Origin: Rhynchospora pubera
Lineage: Eukaryota > Streptophyta > Magnoliopsida > Poales > Cyperaceae
Length of the DNA: 64,000 nt
Reading direction: 5' to 3'
Assembly (NCBI GenBank): GCA_028095005.1
Contig: CM051459.1
Span: 128,629,657-128,693,656, forward strand
Shown: piece by piece, positions 11,170 to 22,302 of the stretch
How positions within the stretch are numbered: the stretch's first letter is position 1
Layout: every line of letters begins with the position of its first letter
Made by a program: the position numbers and the translations under genes
Notes under the pieces: generated by a model
Seen by the model: only the letters and a program-made list of their open reading frames with translations
Told to the model about the DNA's origin: nothing
Database searches by the model: none

Positions 11170-12051
11170 ATGAGCACATTCGTGTTAAGATTGGACCTTG
11201 GAGAATTTCGCGTGAAAGTTCGCGAGGAGTACCGTGATGGTGTAGGCTACGATTATTCCCATTACACAGTTCAAATTCCACCCGACATGGAGCAAACCGA
11301 TGTGCAATTGCCCTTCACTCGAACCACATGTGAGTGCCAAAAACCACAATTGACAGGTATCCCTTGCGCACATGTCATTGCTGTTTGCAGGGAGACAAAT
11401 TACAATGTAGATCAATTTGTGGATGGTCACTATAGCATGCAAAACCAGCACATGATTTGGTCAGCAGGTCGGTTTCATTGTTACAAAGATGAGGAAGAGT
11501 GGCCAGTTTATACAGGTCCGATAATTGTCCCCGACAAGAGTTTGGTCAATCGAGGAAGGCGCAAAATCATTCGTGCAGAGATGTGGATGGATAGGATGGA
11601 AGGAATGAAAGGTGGAGGTTCCACAAGAAAAACCAAAAAGAAAAATCAAGGAGAAGCTTCAACCAGTCAACCGCGACTAGCAGCACCTCAACCCCCATAT
11701 CCGATGGACGCATTGCAATCCGGTCGATACACCAGTAGACCACCAACAAGGGCCAACAGTCCAAGAAGTGCAGCGAGTACTGAACGTACGGTTCGGACTC
11801 GTCAAACACCCATTCAACCAGGACGAATGTCATTGCATGTTGATCCACGAAGCAACAATAATAGGGAGGACCAAGAATCTGTACAACCACAGAGAAATTC
11901 TATAAGCATTGATCCAGGGAGGACCAATATGAGAAGTGAGTCGGCTAGATTTCCAACAGATCAAGGCAATACATCAGGGGAGAGAGGACGAAAAGGATTG
12001 TTTGGAGGGAAATTTCGCAATGTACTGTCTTTCGGTAGGAAGAAAAAATGA
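11170..12051 (+). pseudogene. MULE transposase C-terminus with SWIM zinc finger
   Basis: A 293-codon frame begins with ATG just after a canonical acceptor (AATCTCAG, 11161); the matching donor GTAAGT is at 11077. The motif CECQKPQLTGIPCAHVIAVC is the CxC...CxH SWIM zinc finger found downstream of the DDE domain in plant MULE transposases. The tail is low-complexity, rich in Arg, Ser and Pro, and ends KGLFGGKFRN...SFGRKKK, basic enough to act as a nuclear localisation signal. It could be expressed alone but has no catalytic residues. Confidence 0.8.
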
Positions 12052-13158
12052 AAAAATTGAAGATTAAGTGTTGTCGTAATTTTATATATTGTAATGGAAT
12101 GTATTGTAAGAGAATTTTACAATTAACTCGTATAATATAATGTTGAAAGGTTTAGTGTTAGCTTGAGGAATTTTATTGTGCCGAAGGAAATCCTTCGATC
12201 CGTCAAGAAGAGCATTGACAGACATGCATTCTTGTTATCTACAAGAAGCCCTAATCCTAAAAGGCTTTGTACTCTATAGTTCATCCGACCTTCATGCAAA
12301 GACTGAGGACATATATCAGGCATGTCCGACGTGGAGATGGAATCGTTTGGTTGCGTTTGCAACAGGCATGTCCTCCTGGATTTGAAAATCACCCGTTAAA
12401 TGGAAATGACATATATCATTTGGACTGATTATTAGATTTTCTATAATTAGATGTTTTTATTATTGTGTGTTCTATAATTAGGTTTTCTATAATTAGATGT
12501 TTTTATTATTGTGTGTTCTATAATTAGGTTTTCTATAATTAGATGTTTTTATTATTGTGTGTTCTATTATTAGGTTTTCTATAATTAGATGTTTTCTTTT
12601 ATGTTTTAGTATATGTATTAATTCGTGTTTTAGTATATGTATCAATTCGTGTAGTATATGTGTTGTAAGTTTTATTATCTAATTTATTTTAGTTTTTATT
12701 TTATCCATTTTCATTTTTATTGTGAAATTCGAAATATTAATATTAAAAGACTTAATATTTATTTAAATTATATTAGACATTACAACTCAATGAACATTAT
12801 AATAAAAAACACAATACAAATTACAAATTACAATTTATTAAAATTTTGAACCACACAATACACAACAAAAAAAATTACAAAATACATGATATTAAAATTT
12901 TGAACCACATAAAAAAAAATTGTAGAAGATCCATTGCTAAGGGTGGGAAGAGAAAATATCACCGCAACTAATAGAGAAGAGTAGGGCGACTGATTGTCAT
13001 ATTGACCCCCTCTTTTTCTGAGACTTGGATGAGGATGACTGCATGTATGCAGATTCTCATCCAAGGATGTCGGCTGCGGTGTTATGGCTCGTAGACCCAG
13101 CCCAACAAACCGTCCTCTACACGTAATAACAGATTCCACAGGAAAGTTTTTATTTTAA
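12052..13158. other. Non-coding interior of the MULE, with tandem repeats
   Basis: No recognisable protein is encoded. It includes the 46-bp tandem array and a 24-bp repeat (12603-12660, unit GTTTTAGTATATGTATTAAT). A minus-strand frame of 103 codons (12828-13139) shows no family motif and I do not call it a gene. ATTAAAATTTTGAACCACA occurs twice, near 12836 and 12891. Confidence 0.5.
12437..12600. repeat. Tandem repeat, 46-bp unit, ~3.5 copies
   Basis: Units starting TTTTCTATAATTAGATGTTT begin at 12437, 12483, 12529 and 12575, giving an exact 46-bp period. The copies are almost identical except for TTCTATTATTAGG in the third. The array lies 3' of the SWIM exon inside the MULE. Confidence 0.92.
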
Positions 13159-13259
13159 AGTTGGTGGAATATTAATAGCCATAAGGATTGTGTGCGACTC
13201 TGTATCAGTGAATAAGTGTGCCGCATACAACCCTTATGGCTATTAGTTTCGCACCAACT
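13159..13259. ncRNA. Candidate miRNA-like hairpin in the MULE
   Basis: The left arm AGTTGGTG...TAATAGCCATAAGG...TGCG pairs with the right arm CGCATACAACCCTTATGGCT ATTAG...CACCAACT. Arms are about 38 nt with a loop of about 25 nt. The inner 24 bp has one mismatch and one G-U pair; a small bulge lies outside it. Size and pairing fit a plant miRNA precursor or a very small MITE. I do not recognise a known miRNA. Transcription is not shown. Confidence 0.4.
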
Positions 13260-13489
13260 AATATTATTTTGCATTCCACCATCTAACTCTTCTTTTCCTC
13301 TCATTTTTTTCTTTTTTTCAGATTTTTTTCCTTTTTTTTATTTTGGACGACAGAAGGTTGGGTATTTATATGGAAATTACATCTCTCGAACGCGTTTTAT
13401 AAAAGGATAAGAAGGCCTCTTACGCGTTTTATAAACGCGTAAAATCAGAAAATAACGCGCAAAGTCAGAAACTTTCGCCGCAATCACTG

Positions 13490-13674
13490 CAGCCTTCTAG
13501 CGCGTTTTATAAACGCGTTTTAAGGCTTGTAACGCGTTTATAAAACGCGTTCGAGAGGAGAGAGAGAGACGCGGTTTATAAACGCGTTGGAACTTTCTTC
13601 TTATTAAAAAAAAATAAATAATTCTTTGTATTAAATTTTTTGGTGTCTGAATTTTTATATTAAATAATTTCGGC
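13490..13674 (-). repeat. Right TIR of the MULE
   Basis: It is the inverted partner of 7310-7492 and ends at the ATATTCAGC target duplication. It carries the same ACGCGTTTATAAA-type palindromes at about 13499, 13530 and 13570, with two more inside near 13389 and 13419. The left and right repeats match almost base for base over about 183 bp. Confidence 0.9.
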
Positions 13675-13683
13675 ATATTCAGC

Positions 13684-13992
13684 AACCAAGACTACTATAT
13701 AGTAGTACAATTTTCTTTGTTTTCGTTTTTTCCACAAAAAAGTTACACACCAGCAGGTTAGATTAGTCCAATGTTAGGTGGTGTTTGCATATGAGGAAAA
13801 ACCTAGTTATGGAAAATTGCATGTAAAAAAGTTTTTTTTTTCCAAAAGAAAAAAAAAAGTTTCATGTGTAGCCTAGATATACTTTTGCCAATATGCCAAA
13901 ATGTTTGAGTTCAATTGGGAAAAAAGAGTCACTAAACACATTGTGCACTAACCGAGGTAAAGGCGATCCCTCGACCCACTTCATGCCCATAC
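13684..13992. other. Short spacer between the MULE and the hAT element
   Basis: No gene or repeat boundary is seen in this AT-rich stretch between two transposon insertions. Confidence 0.5.
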
Positions 13993-14000
13993 ATTACTAC

Positions 14001-15548
14001 TAGGGCTGTCAATACCGCTCCGTTTCGAACGTTTTCGTTTCGTTCCGTTCGAAATGGAGCGGAAATGGAAGGGCTTTTGCTTCCGTTTCAACCAGCGGAA
14101 CAGAAATGGAATGATTTGTGGTTTCGTTCAGCTGGACGGAACGGAAACGAAACGGCCCAGTTTCGTTACGTAATATAACGTTATTCCGTCGGCCCAATAT
14201 CCCACAGTCCATTTAGGTAAGTTTTTGCAGCGTATTAAAATTCAGAAGTTGCCCTAGCCGCTCGTCTCTTCGAGAGTATCGCCTCTCCTCTCCTCACTCT
14301 CGCTTCTCTCACCTCCTTCGATCCTCAGCTCCGATCTGACCTGAGAGAGAGAGAGAGAGAGAGAGAGAAAGTGACGTCTCTCTCGCCTCCTTCCATCCTC
14401 ATAACCTCCGATCTGCCTCATCCCTCACTCGAGCCCCATCTGAAGGAACCCCACCATGAGGACCCCTCTCTCTCTCCTCTCCGATGGCCTCCCTCACCAC
14501 AACCCCACCACTCTTTCTCTCCGTCAGGCGGCTTGAATGGTTAGTGTGTTTTGTTTACTTTTGCCTCTTTTTCTCTGCTTCTGAGCGTTGTTCATCTTGG
14601 AGCTTTTCACTGAAATATGATTTCCTTAGATCTGAACTTAATTTGGTTAGGCCGCTCCTTACTTTGCTTTTTTTTTTTGTTGTTCATTTCATAAAAAGTC
14701 TTTGTAAAATCACAGCTTTAATATCCTAAATCCTTTCTCGCACTTTCTTTTCTAATGCTCCATTTTTTTGTGTTAATTCTTTATTTTTAGTTCTGGAGTG
14801 TATGATTCAAGACCAGTGACTTTCAATACTCATACTTTTTTTTTCAAAATTTATATTATTTGTCAAATAATATTAATTGCTCAGACCAGTGACTTTCCCA
14901 TTTAACTGTTTCTTTTATTATACCCCAATTAATTGTTGCATTAAGTCTTAGACAGTAATTCGTTGTTTCTTAATCACAGGTCTCAACCCCAAGCCAGTAT
15001 TCTTCGATGATGTTGACCTATGTATTTAAAGCTTTATAAGCTTCTGTTTTAAGCAAATGGCTGAGAAAGGTGTCTGAGAAGATAGCTTGGGGGTTGGCAA
15101 TATGTGGAGCTCGTTGCTAGAACTCTGGGTTTCAACTTCATAGCTTTTGTTGTGATGTGAACTGATTTGTAGTTGAATTTGTAGTTGCGTAATTTGTGTT
15201 TGTGTGCTTGTGTTGTGAACTGATTTTGTGACTAGTCAGACTTGGATTTGTGAACTTAGAAACTTTTATGCAAAGTTAGTGTTGTGGATTTGTGATTTGT
15301 GTTGTCAAAATTTTTTTTTTTTGGTTTTTGGATTAAATTATGGAAGTTCTGATCTGCTGTCTCTGTTTAACATTTTTTAACGTTTGTAATGTTATTCCGT
15401 TTAATAAAAACGGAACATAAACGTAAGGGATTTTATTTACACTTTAGATACGGAACATTAAGTGGAAATTAACAGTGTACCGTGTTAAATAATGGAACGT
15501 AAACGTAAGGAAGTATTTCCGTTCCATCTAACACGTTTGACAGCGCTA
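14001..15548 (+). mobile_element. Non-autonomous hAT element, 1,548 bp
   Basis: An exact 8-bp duplication ATTACTAC flanks it (13993-14000 and 15549-15556). The ends are TAGGGCTGTCAA and, read inward from the right, TAGCGCTGTCAA (11 of 12 match). These resemble the termini of the transposase-bearing element at 36299-42408 (TAGAGCTGTCAACG, TAGGGGTGTCAAACG). Both also have GTTATTCCG-type subterminal motifs and a CT-rich block of 5' leader character near the left end (14270-14530 here). No transposase is encoded. Strand is given by that similarity. Confidence 0.88.
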
Positions 15549-15672
15549 ATTACTACATTGAAGCAAAAACAACCAACTTACTTAAAAAAGTTAAAAATAT
15601 AAAACTAAATTACAAATTGGAGATGACTTTTGTCAAAGGGCCTATGATTTTTAAAGTAAGTTTTCTATTTTG

Positions 15673-15820
15673 GGCTGTGTATGGATGAGCTTAGAAATAA
15701 GTAAGTTGCTTCTTCCTACTTCCAAATTTATTATAAACAATTCAAACTCTTCACAAAGTTACACACTTTCCAATACTTCTTTTCTTATTCCTCTTATTTC
15801 CACATCATCCAAACAGAACC
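15673..15820. mobile_element. Tourist-like MITE, diverged copy, 148 bp
   Basis: The ends GGCTGTGTATGGATG and CATCCAAACAGAACC are diverged versions of the family TIR. The interior keeps TTATAAACAATTCAAACTC and CACAAAGTTACACACTTTCC. The 3-bp flank TTG is duplicated (15670-15672, 15821-15823). It is older than the other copies, judging by sequence decay. Confidence 0.8.
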
Positions 15821-16519
15821 TTGATGTCTTAATAAAAGGGTCCCCTTTTTATTCTTACCTTAACGAGAAAATGGAACGACAAACTTAGCAAATTTTCGAA
15901 TTAAAATTTTTTTGCAAAGTAATCATCTTTCTGATACTTATATATTTCCACAGTTTTTGTCTGAGGCTCTCCACCAGTTGATGAAGCACATATGAAAGCA
16001 TAGTTGACTACCCCGTCTTCATGTAAGGCAATTGCCTTTCCCTTCACGATCGTTTTGTTGTTCGAAGAAGTAACAGTCGGGATGACATCGTCCCTATCTG
16101 ACACAGCACCATCTACTACATCTGTTCATATGAATTTTTTTTTTTTTTTTTTTGAGAAATTGTTCATATGAAATAAGTTAATTTGTGCAATAGAAGAATC
16201 CACAAAGGACTAGAGTACGGACCAATTTAAACTTGATTTTTTTTTCAAATAGTGACTGTTAATTATTTATCCTTTTTGTGTGTATTTCTGGAAAGAGAAT
16301 TAGCCAAGGGCTCAGCTTCCTTTAGCTGCCTGAGTTTAAGGAAACACGAGTACATGACCTGTACGGTTATACCTCTGATCAGTCTGAATAAAAATCGTTA
16401 CCTGAATTTGACGCAGTTTCTTTTCGAGGTTCGTCCATGGTGTCAGAGATTGCGAAGAAAAATGAATGAGAAGGAACAATAAGTAGCAGTTTCTGGATTC
16501 AGAAATTATAAGTGTCATC
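15821..16519. other. Intergenic DNA, no gene supported
   Basis: A minus-strand frame at 15901-16104 (67 codons; VVNYAFICASSTGGEPQTKT) has a protein-like composition, but I cannot assign it to a family and see no start context or neighbouring exons. The rest, including a run of about 20 T at 16136-16155, shows nothing. Confidence 0.3.
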
Positions 16520-16799
16520 GGTAAATATACCATCCCAACCATCGCTAAATACAAAGTGAACATATACAGTAAATAAGATGAACATATAAACGATCTAAGT
16601 GAACACTTACAAACAAATAAGTGTTGTCATCACTTGTTCAGAAGTTTACATGCATATTCAATTTATTTTCATTGAACTTATTTATTTGTAAGTGTTCATT
16701 TAGATAGTCTATATGTTCACTTTGTTTGCTGCATATGTTCACTTTATATTTAGTGATGGCAGGGATGACAAAACTGCAGATGGCAGTAATCAATTTCCT
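16520..16799. mobile_element. Foldback MITE, copy 1
   Basis: The two halves are imperfect inverted repeats: AAGTGAACATATAC...AAGTGAACACTTACAAA on the left and TTTGTAAGTGTTC...ATATGTTCACTTTAT on the right. The loop includes GTTGTCATCACTTGTTC. The right end reads GATGGCAGTAATCAATTTCC. A related copy lies at 17981-18235. The left terminus looks truncated compared with copy 2. Confidence 0.7.
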
Positions 16800-17980
16800 T
16801 CTGGATTATTTATATTGATTTTTTTTTGGCGATCAACTAATTATATGGCTTAGTTGATCACCCCAAAAAAAGAAAACCATATATTTAGTCCATCAATTTG
16901 TGTAAGAGCCTTTATACAAGTTACTATTTTTTCAACTCAGTATATCCGTTGTTCATTTATAATCCATCTGAATATTTCTAAAACTAATTTAATCTAAATT
17001 ATAATATTAATAAAGAATTTATTTTTTCATCATTCTAAAACATATATATTTAAAATAAAAATTTTAGAATTAATCATATAATAATCGTTCAACTTTTTTT
17101 TTATACGAATACTTTGACAGTTTTCTATTACGAAAATGTTTTCAATGTACAATTTTCTTTCCCGTATAAGATATATGTCTTTCTTGTTTTCAATGTACAA
17201 TTTATTCTCCGTATAAGATATGTTCCCTTTCGACTCTTAATCACATGTAATTTTTTTTTTTTTTTTTGAAAGAATCGCACGTAATTTAATTGAAAGTCGA
17301 GATGAGAACATAAGTCCAAAATCTTTTCTTTAAAAACAATCACAGTTACACACAAGAGAGTGAAACAGAGACTCTGTATACACCTAGGCATCTTTATTTT
17401 TTTATTTATTTTTAAGATAATGTGTTCCGAACAACAGAACTACAACTGTTGCAGTTACATATTTTGAGTTACTCGCTGTTGCATACATCAGCAAATTCAA
17501 AATTATTAATTTAACATCTACGTCAGCAAACTATATACTCACAACATTAGAAATGGTTAATTAGCCCTAGAGTAAGAAAAGCACGCTTCACGGTTGAATA
17601 CGAATTCATGATTGCAAGTAGCTAGTTTAATAATGCACAAGAGATTCAAACAAAAACGAATCAAACAGCAAAGATTTGCAATTTAGTTATCGTGTGAAAT
17701 ATAACAAACAACATGAGAAAAGCTTATGAAATAATATATAGGAATCTATGAGAACGAGAAAAATATCAAGAAAATAATAGGCCTCATTACCAAAGTTGGA
17801 ATCTTTTCGAATAAAAATAATGATTTGTTCCAAAAAAAAAAAGGACTAAAATTTCGTATGGATAAGTCAAAACGAAAAGAAGGAAAGTGTTTAACTACCG
17901 TCTCTCCACTCTCCAGTCGTCTTCATGCTCTATATTATTATCACGCTTATTATCACTTTTGCTTTAAAAAATAATTAAAA
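16800..17980. other. AT-rich intergenic DNA
   Basis: No gene is seen. A short direct repeat (48-bp spacing, starting GTTTTCAATGTACAATTT at 17138 and 17186) is present; both units contain CCGTATAAGATAT. Confidence 0.5.
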
Positions 17981-18235
17981 ATCCGAAATGATAACCGTTA
18001 TCTACCGTTTTGCCATCCCTACCATCGCCAAAATATAAAGTGAACATATATAACAAACAAGGTAAACATATAAACGATTTAAGTGAACACTTACAAATAA
18101 ATAAGTGTTGTCATCACTTGTTCTGAATTTTACATGCATATTCAACTTATTTTTATTGAACTTATTTATTTGTTGTGTTTACTTTGATCATTATATATGT
18201 TCACCTTGTCTATTTTATGGCAGTAATCAATTTCC
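17981..18235. mobile_element. Foldback MITE, copy 2
   Basis: It is closely related to 16520-16799 in the same orientation. It shares AAACATATAAACGATTTAAG, AAGTGAACACTTACAAA and the loop GTGTTGTCATCACTTGTTC. Its left end (ATCCGAAATGATAACCGTTA) matches the complement of the right end of copy 1, which supports it as the intact terminal repeat. Its own right end is shortened (TATTTTATGGCAGTAATCAA). Confidence 0.7.
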
Positions 18236-18282
18236 ATTAACAATACATAAAAAAAACTTTATATCTAAGAAAATATTTGTAG

Positions 18283-18324
18283 GATGCTCTAGACGCAATT
18301 GATGGAACCCACATACCAGAATTC
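18283..18324 (+). pseudogene. Possible PIF/Harbinger transposase fragment
   Basis: Fourteen codons read DALDAIDGTHIPEF directly after a TTTGTAG acceptor-like sequence. AIDGTHI is the conserved motif around the first catalytic Asp of plant PIF/Harbinger transposases and their domesticated relatives. Nothing else of the protein is recognisable nearby, so this is at most a relic. Confidence 0.35.
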
Positions 18325-18890
18325 ACAAAACATTATGGTATCCGTTGACTTGGATGGAGCATAATTTGAACCGACCTGAGTTGCAATACTGTGTACTGGT
18401 ATGTTAATTACTGTATACTTACGTGATTATGTCTTAATGTTAGCCACTACCAAGTCTGTTTCAACACACACGAGTTGGCACCAGAGCTCGAGTCCGAGTT
18501 GCCCTCAACTCGCTCAACTGAGCTCATACACAGCCCATAACACAACCTGTGAGGCACACTCTCTGGGTTAATAAACTAATAAGCAAATAAAGAAAATAGT
18601 CCAGCTGAATACATATACCCCCGGCTGTTACTAACTTTATTTTGCTAAATATCATGAATTAAATTTCACATATACATAAAACACAAAAGCATTGCAAGGT
18701 CGCTATACTTTATTAGCAAAACATGCTCAGACTTGAGCACCTAAAATTCACAGTTGTCAGAACTCAACGGGGTCCAATTTGATGACAAACAAATGATTCA
18801 AATTCAAGAGGTTCACCCTTAACACGCCACAAATAAACACAAAACGTTAAATGCAAGAAACACTCGTCAAGTTAATTATTGGATCTTCTT
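18325..18890. other. 3' flank of the NPF8-like gene
   Basis: AT-rich DNA with no gene. It should contain the 3' UTR and polyadenylation signals of the minus-strand transporter gene, but I cannot place the cleavage site. Confidence 0.4.
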
Positions 18891-21848
18891 TCAATGCTTC
18901 TCATAAGCATCCCCCAACTTTGTTTCTTCCAAATCATCAGCCGTCTTCTTGTAATTGTACCATTTTGCAATCAAGAGATAGAGCAAGAAATTGACAAAAC
19001 TCATTATTGCCAAAAGCCAAAAGAAGTAGTCCAGATGGCCCCTATTCAAATTGTCAGGAATCCAACCCAATTTTCCATTCCTCGCCGTGATATTGGTCAC
19101 AATTGTCACCAAAAGCGAGCTTAGGTACATACCCAGGGAAACGGTTGTCAGTGAAAGTGCAGAGCACATGCTACGCATGGCATCAGGAGCCTGATCATAG
19201 AAGAATTCTAATTGGCCGATGAAAGTGAACACCTCTGCAGCACCAACAAGGAAGTACTGTGGTACCTGCCAGAAAATGGACATGGGAATATAATCTCTCG
19301 AGTCATAGAGGTTGTCGCGGCGTATGATATGGAGCCGGGCTACTTCAAGGAGCCCTGCTGCCACCATAGCAAAGATGGATATAACTAGACCGATCCCCAT
19401 ACGTGTAAGCTGGGTGAACCCTCTCTCCCTGCCAGTAATCCTGCATAAGTTTGAATCTGTGAGATTAGTATGATATTGTATGCTAGCTTCTAACACACAT
19501 GACTGCAAACACTTAAGAACATGTGAAAAGAGAAGTGATTTTACCTCCGAACCAGTGGTACCAGGATGCGATCGTAGAATGGGACCCACACAATGACACT
19601 CAGAGTATCAAAAATGGACAGCGAGGCAGCAGGTATCTTGAAGTGTGGGCCAATGTGGGGGTCAAGGGTATTCCCTTGTAGCACAAACATGGTGCTCATC
19701 TGCCCATATACTGTAGAAAATATTATGCCTCCGGCCCATAAGGGAAGTAGCCGCACTATACTCTTCAACTCCTCTACCTGTGTGACAGTACAGAGCCTCC
19801 ATGGGCTAACGAGGATAACTGTCTTGTCCTCTTCTGTCTCCACACATGCCTTGTCCAGGAACCTGAAACAATTTAACATTGATGTTTTCATTTTTCTTTT
19901 TATCTTACTTTTCAAAGTCTCCTTATTTAAAATGCTAATGACAACTCCATAGAATGCCAATTACACATCAGCACTGTCATACTGTGTATGGTTACTTTCC
20001 TCAAATTCATAAAGAATTAAATTAACATAACCTCCAAGTCAGGCAACTTACTTGAATTGACTAGAATGCTCCATCTTCCTGCTCCCTACAATTGCTGACT
20101 CCTTATCAGTCAGCTCATGCAAAAGTGAAGGATCTTCTGGCACATGGACCTTCCACTTCCTCACACTGGCCACCAACACCTGGGCAATGCGAGTAAGTGG
20201 ACTTCCAGCCGGTTTCTGGTTCCGGTAAAGCGGGGTGCCCCAGAAGAAGAACACCACGGCAATGGCCATACAAACAGCCGGTATACCAAATCCCCAACCC
20301 CAGCCAACATTTGTTTGTATATAGACCAACACTGAAGCTGCAATTAGTGCACCAATATTAATGGAGAAATAGAACCAGTTGAAGAAGGAGCTCTTGCTTT
20401 TCTTCTCTATTGGGTCAGATTCATCAAATTGATCTGCCCCAAAAGAGGAGACACATGGTTTGATGCCACCAGTTCCTAGGGCAATTAGGTAAAGCGCAGC
20501 ATATACAGCACTTCTCTGGCCTTGCGTCGGGTGGCAGAAGATGCCATTAGTGCAGTCTGGTCTTAGTCCATTGACAGATGCCGTCATTGTTAACAGTGTA
20601 AGACCCTGCAAGAGAAGATCATGATTAAACTCTTTTTTCCAACATAAAAACATTTTGTATTTGCCCCTACAAAATATCAAAATATCACATGAAATTTGCA
20701 AACTCCCTTCTGAAAAACATGGAAATAATTTGCGCGCTTTCTGCAATTTAATTTGTAAGTACCAAACTTCAACCATTTGTCATATGTGTGAAGTTAAATA
20801 AAAGGAAATGAGGGGTACTTGTAAACTCTTTTAAATAGAAATTGGGTTAAGAAAAATAGAAGAGCCAAATGTACTTTAAAATCATCCCTTGTACCACATC
20901 TTGCATACATAACAATAAGGCGTTGACAAAATCACTATTTTCATATTTTGTAATACTAACAGAACGGTAAAAATTACCGCGCAATGCATAACACCAACAT
21001 ACAAAACCAGTATTGACAAAATGAACTGCACATACATAACAAAGTATTAATCCCCTTTACTGTTATGATGGCCTAGTAAGAGCACAGACAATCAGCACAT
21101 TTCCAAATAAATTACTGTTAAGACCATATTTTAATTCCTTGATGATTGAACTTACAAGAACATAGACCATCATGAAGATTGAAATTGTCCAAAAGCGGCC
21201 CAAATATGAATCTGCCAAAAATGCCCCTATCAGAGGTGTGATATAACAAGTCCCTGCCCAGTTGGTGACATTATTGGCTGCAGTAGCAACACCTTCACCC
21301 ATCCGTGTTACCATATACACAACCAGATTCGTGCTCATACCATAATATGCCAACCTCTCACAACATTCATTTCCTACAAGAAGACAGAAATATGAGTTTA
21401 TTTGTCAAATAAAAGTGGCCTGTTCAAAGAATAGAACAATGCACGGTTCCCATTGCCTTCCAGCAGTCCTATCTTGTGTCTACTTTTTCTGTTCAAGCAC
21501 TGATGTAGCATTCTATATATCTCCCATGCCTGTCATCAAGCATATAGTTTGTGGGTACCATGCCAGAGGCCAGTTTTCTAAGTTTTGGCTCATTTTTTTC
21601 TCAAAGCCCAGATCATGGTACACACATACACTACAGTGTCAGCATTGGTACAAGCATCCTATATTATATTATGATGTATTCAGTTACCTTCCACACTAAC
21701 CCATATCAACCAGCATGAATTGTAATTGCATACCTAAAATATACGGACATGCTTTCCATGTGCCTGTTTCTTTCTTCACACAAGGATTTCCTTTAAGATC
21801 AGTTGTACCATCTTGTGTGTACCTATCCTCAACCTCCCCCTTTCCCAT
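18891..21848 (-). CDS. NPF8-type (PTR family) di/tripeptide or nitrate transporter, intact
   Basis: Five exons on the minus strand, in order 21734-21848, 21156-21373, 20052-20605, 19545-19862 and 18891-19440, all with GT-AG borders, give 1,755 nt (584 aa). The start ATGGGAAAG lies in CAAGGAAGCAATGG. The protein has the ECCER form of the proton-coupling ExxER motif in the first membrane helix, the NPF signature (FNWFYFSINIGALIAASVLV), the central loop, and the conserved FWQVPQYFLVGAAEVFTFIG and FFYDQAPDAMRSMCSALSLT helices. These match Arabidopsis PTR1/PTR2/PTR5 (NPF8.1-8.3), proton-coupled peptide importers of 570-585 aa. Plasma or vacuolar membrane location cannot be decided. The minus-strand paralogue at 31269 has the same exon pattern. 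Confidence 0.93.
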
Positions 21849-21861
21849 TGCTTCCTTGTTA

Positions 21862-22225
21862 CTACAGACAGAACAAAGTAAAAGTTTTCTTCACTTAGTA
21901 GTTGTATTACTTGTGCACCTCATCTGCTCTATCTTAATTGGTAATATTCCTAAATTCTTTGTAGTATGTCAAGTATGGCAGAGAGCTTAAATAAAGATTT
22001 TGTATAACTTTTTTATAATTGAAGAAAGATCAATCACAATTATGCATAATCAAAAGCACCAGTATCTAAGGAGTTTAATTCTAAACAGAGAGGATGGGAG
22101 AAATATTAAATTAGGTCTACTGGTAATCATTAAAGTAGAAGATAATCAATGCTACAGAAAAAAATTGTTCAAAATAATTAAATTTTGATGAAAAAAACAA
22201 TCTACAACAAAAGTTTATTTCTTAC
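21862..22225 (-). other. 5' UTR intron of the NPF8-like gene
   Basis: On the minus strand CTAAG|GTAAGAAA (donor, 22225) and CTGTCTGTAG|TAAC (acceptor, 21862) bracket 364 bp. It leaves a 13-nt leader piece joined to a first non-coding exon starting near 22275. The splice sites are canonical, but transcript evidence is needed. Confidence 0.6.
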
Positions 22226-22302
22226 CTTAGGGCAGAGTACCGACTAAATCTCAGTAGAAGACTAGAAGTTGGGTTGTTACAAAGCTGGCTGGCTATTGCT
22301 TG

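Larger units (their letters stand above)
7310..13674. mobile_element. Mutator-like element (MULE), ~6.4 kb, with long TIRs
   Basis: The 9-bp sequence ATATTCAGC flanks the element exactly (7301-7309 and 13675-13683), the duplication size typical of Mutator-like transposons. The terminal inverted repeats run 7310-7492 and 13490-13674 and differ at only a handful of positions. The right end has two extra bases (GC) at the tip, apparently lost on the left. Inside, in order, are a short N-terminal transposase segment, an LTR-like insertion, the transposase DNA-binding region and first catalytic Asp, a deletion, the SWIM-finger C-terminus, tandem repeats and a hairpin. The transposase is broken, so the element would need a relative to move it. 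Confidence 0.9.

Noticed and set aside
12828..13139. 103-codon minus-strand frame in the MULE
   Set aside because: No recognisable family, low-complexity C-terminus, and it overlaps a transposon non-coding region; not enough to call a gene.
14484..14729. 81-codon frame in the non-autonomous hAT
   Set aside because: Hydrophobic, low-complexity, without transposase motifs; corresponds in position to the leader region of the complete hAT.
15901..16104. 67-codon minus-strand frame with protein-like composition
   Set aside because: No family match that I can justify, no exon neighbours; left as unassigned intergenic DNA.
16136..16155. Poly(T) run as a possible LINE or SINE tail
   Set aside because: No adjacent reverse-transcriptase or SINE body and no flanking duplication seen.
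18879..19124. Plus-strand open frame over the last NPF exon
   Set aside because: Antisense of a well-supported transporter exon; no motif of its own.
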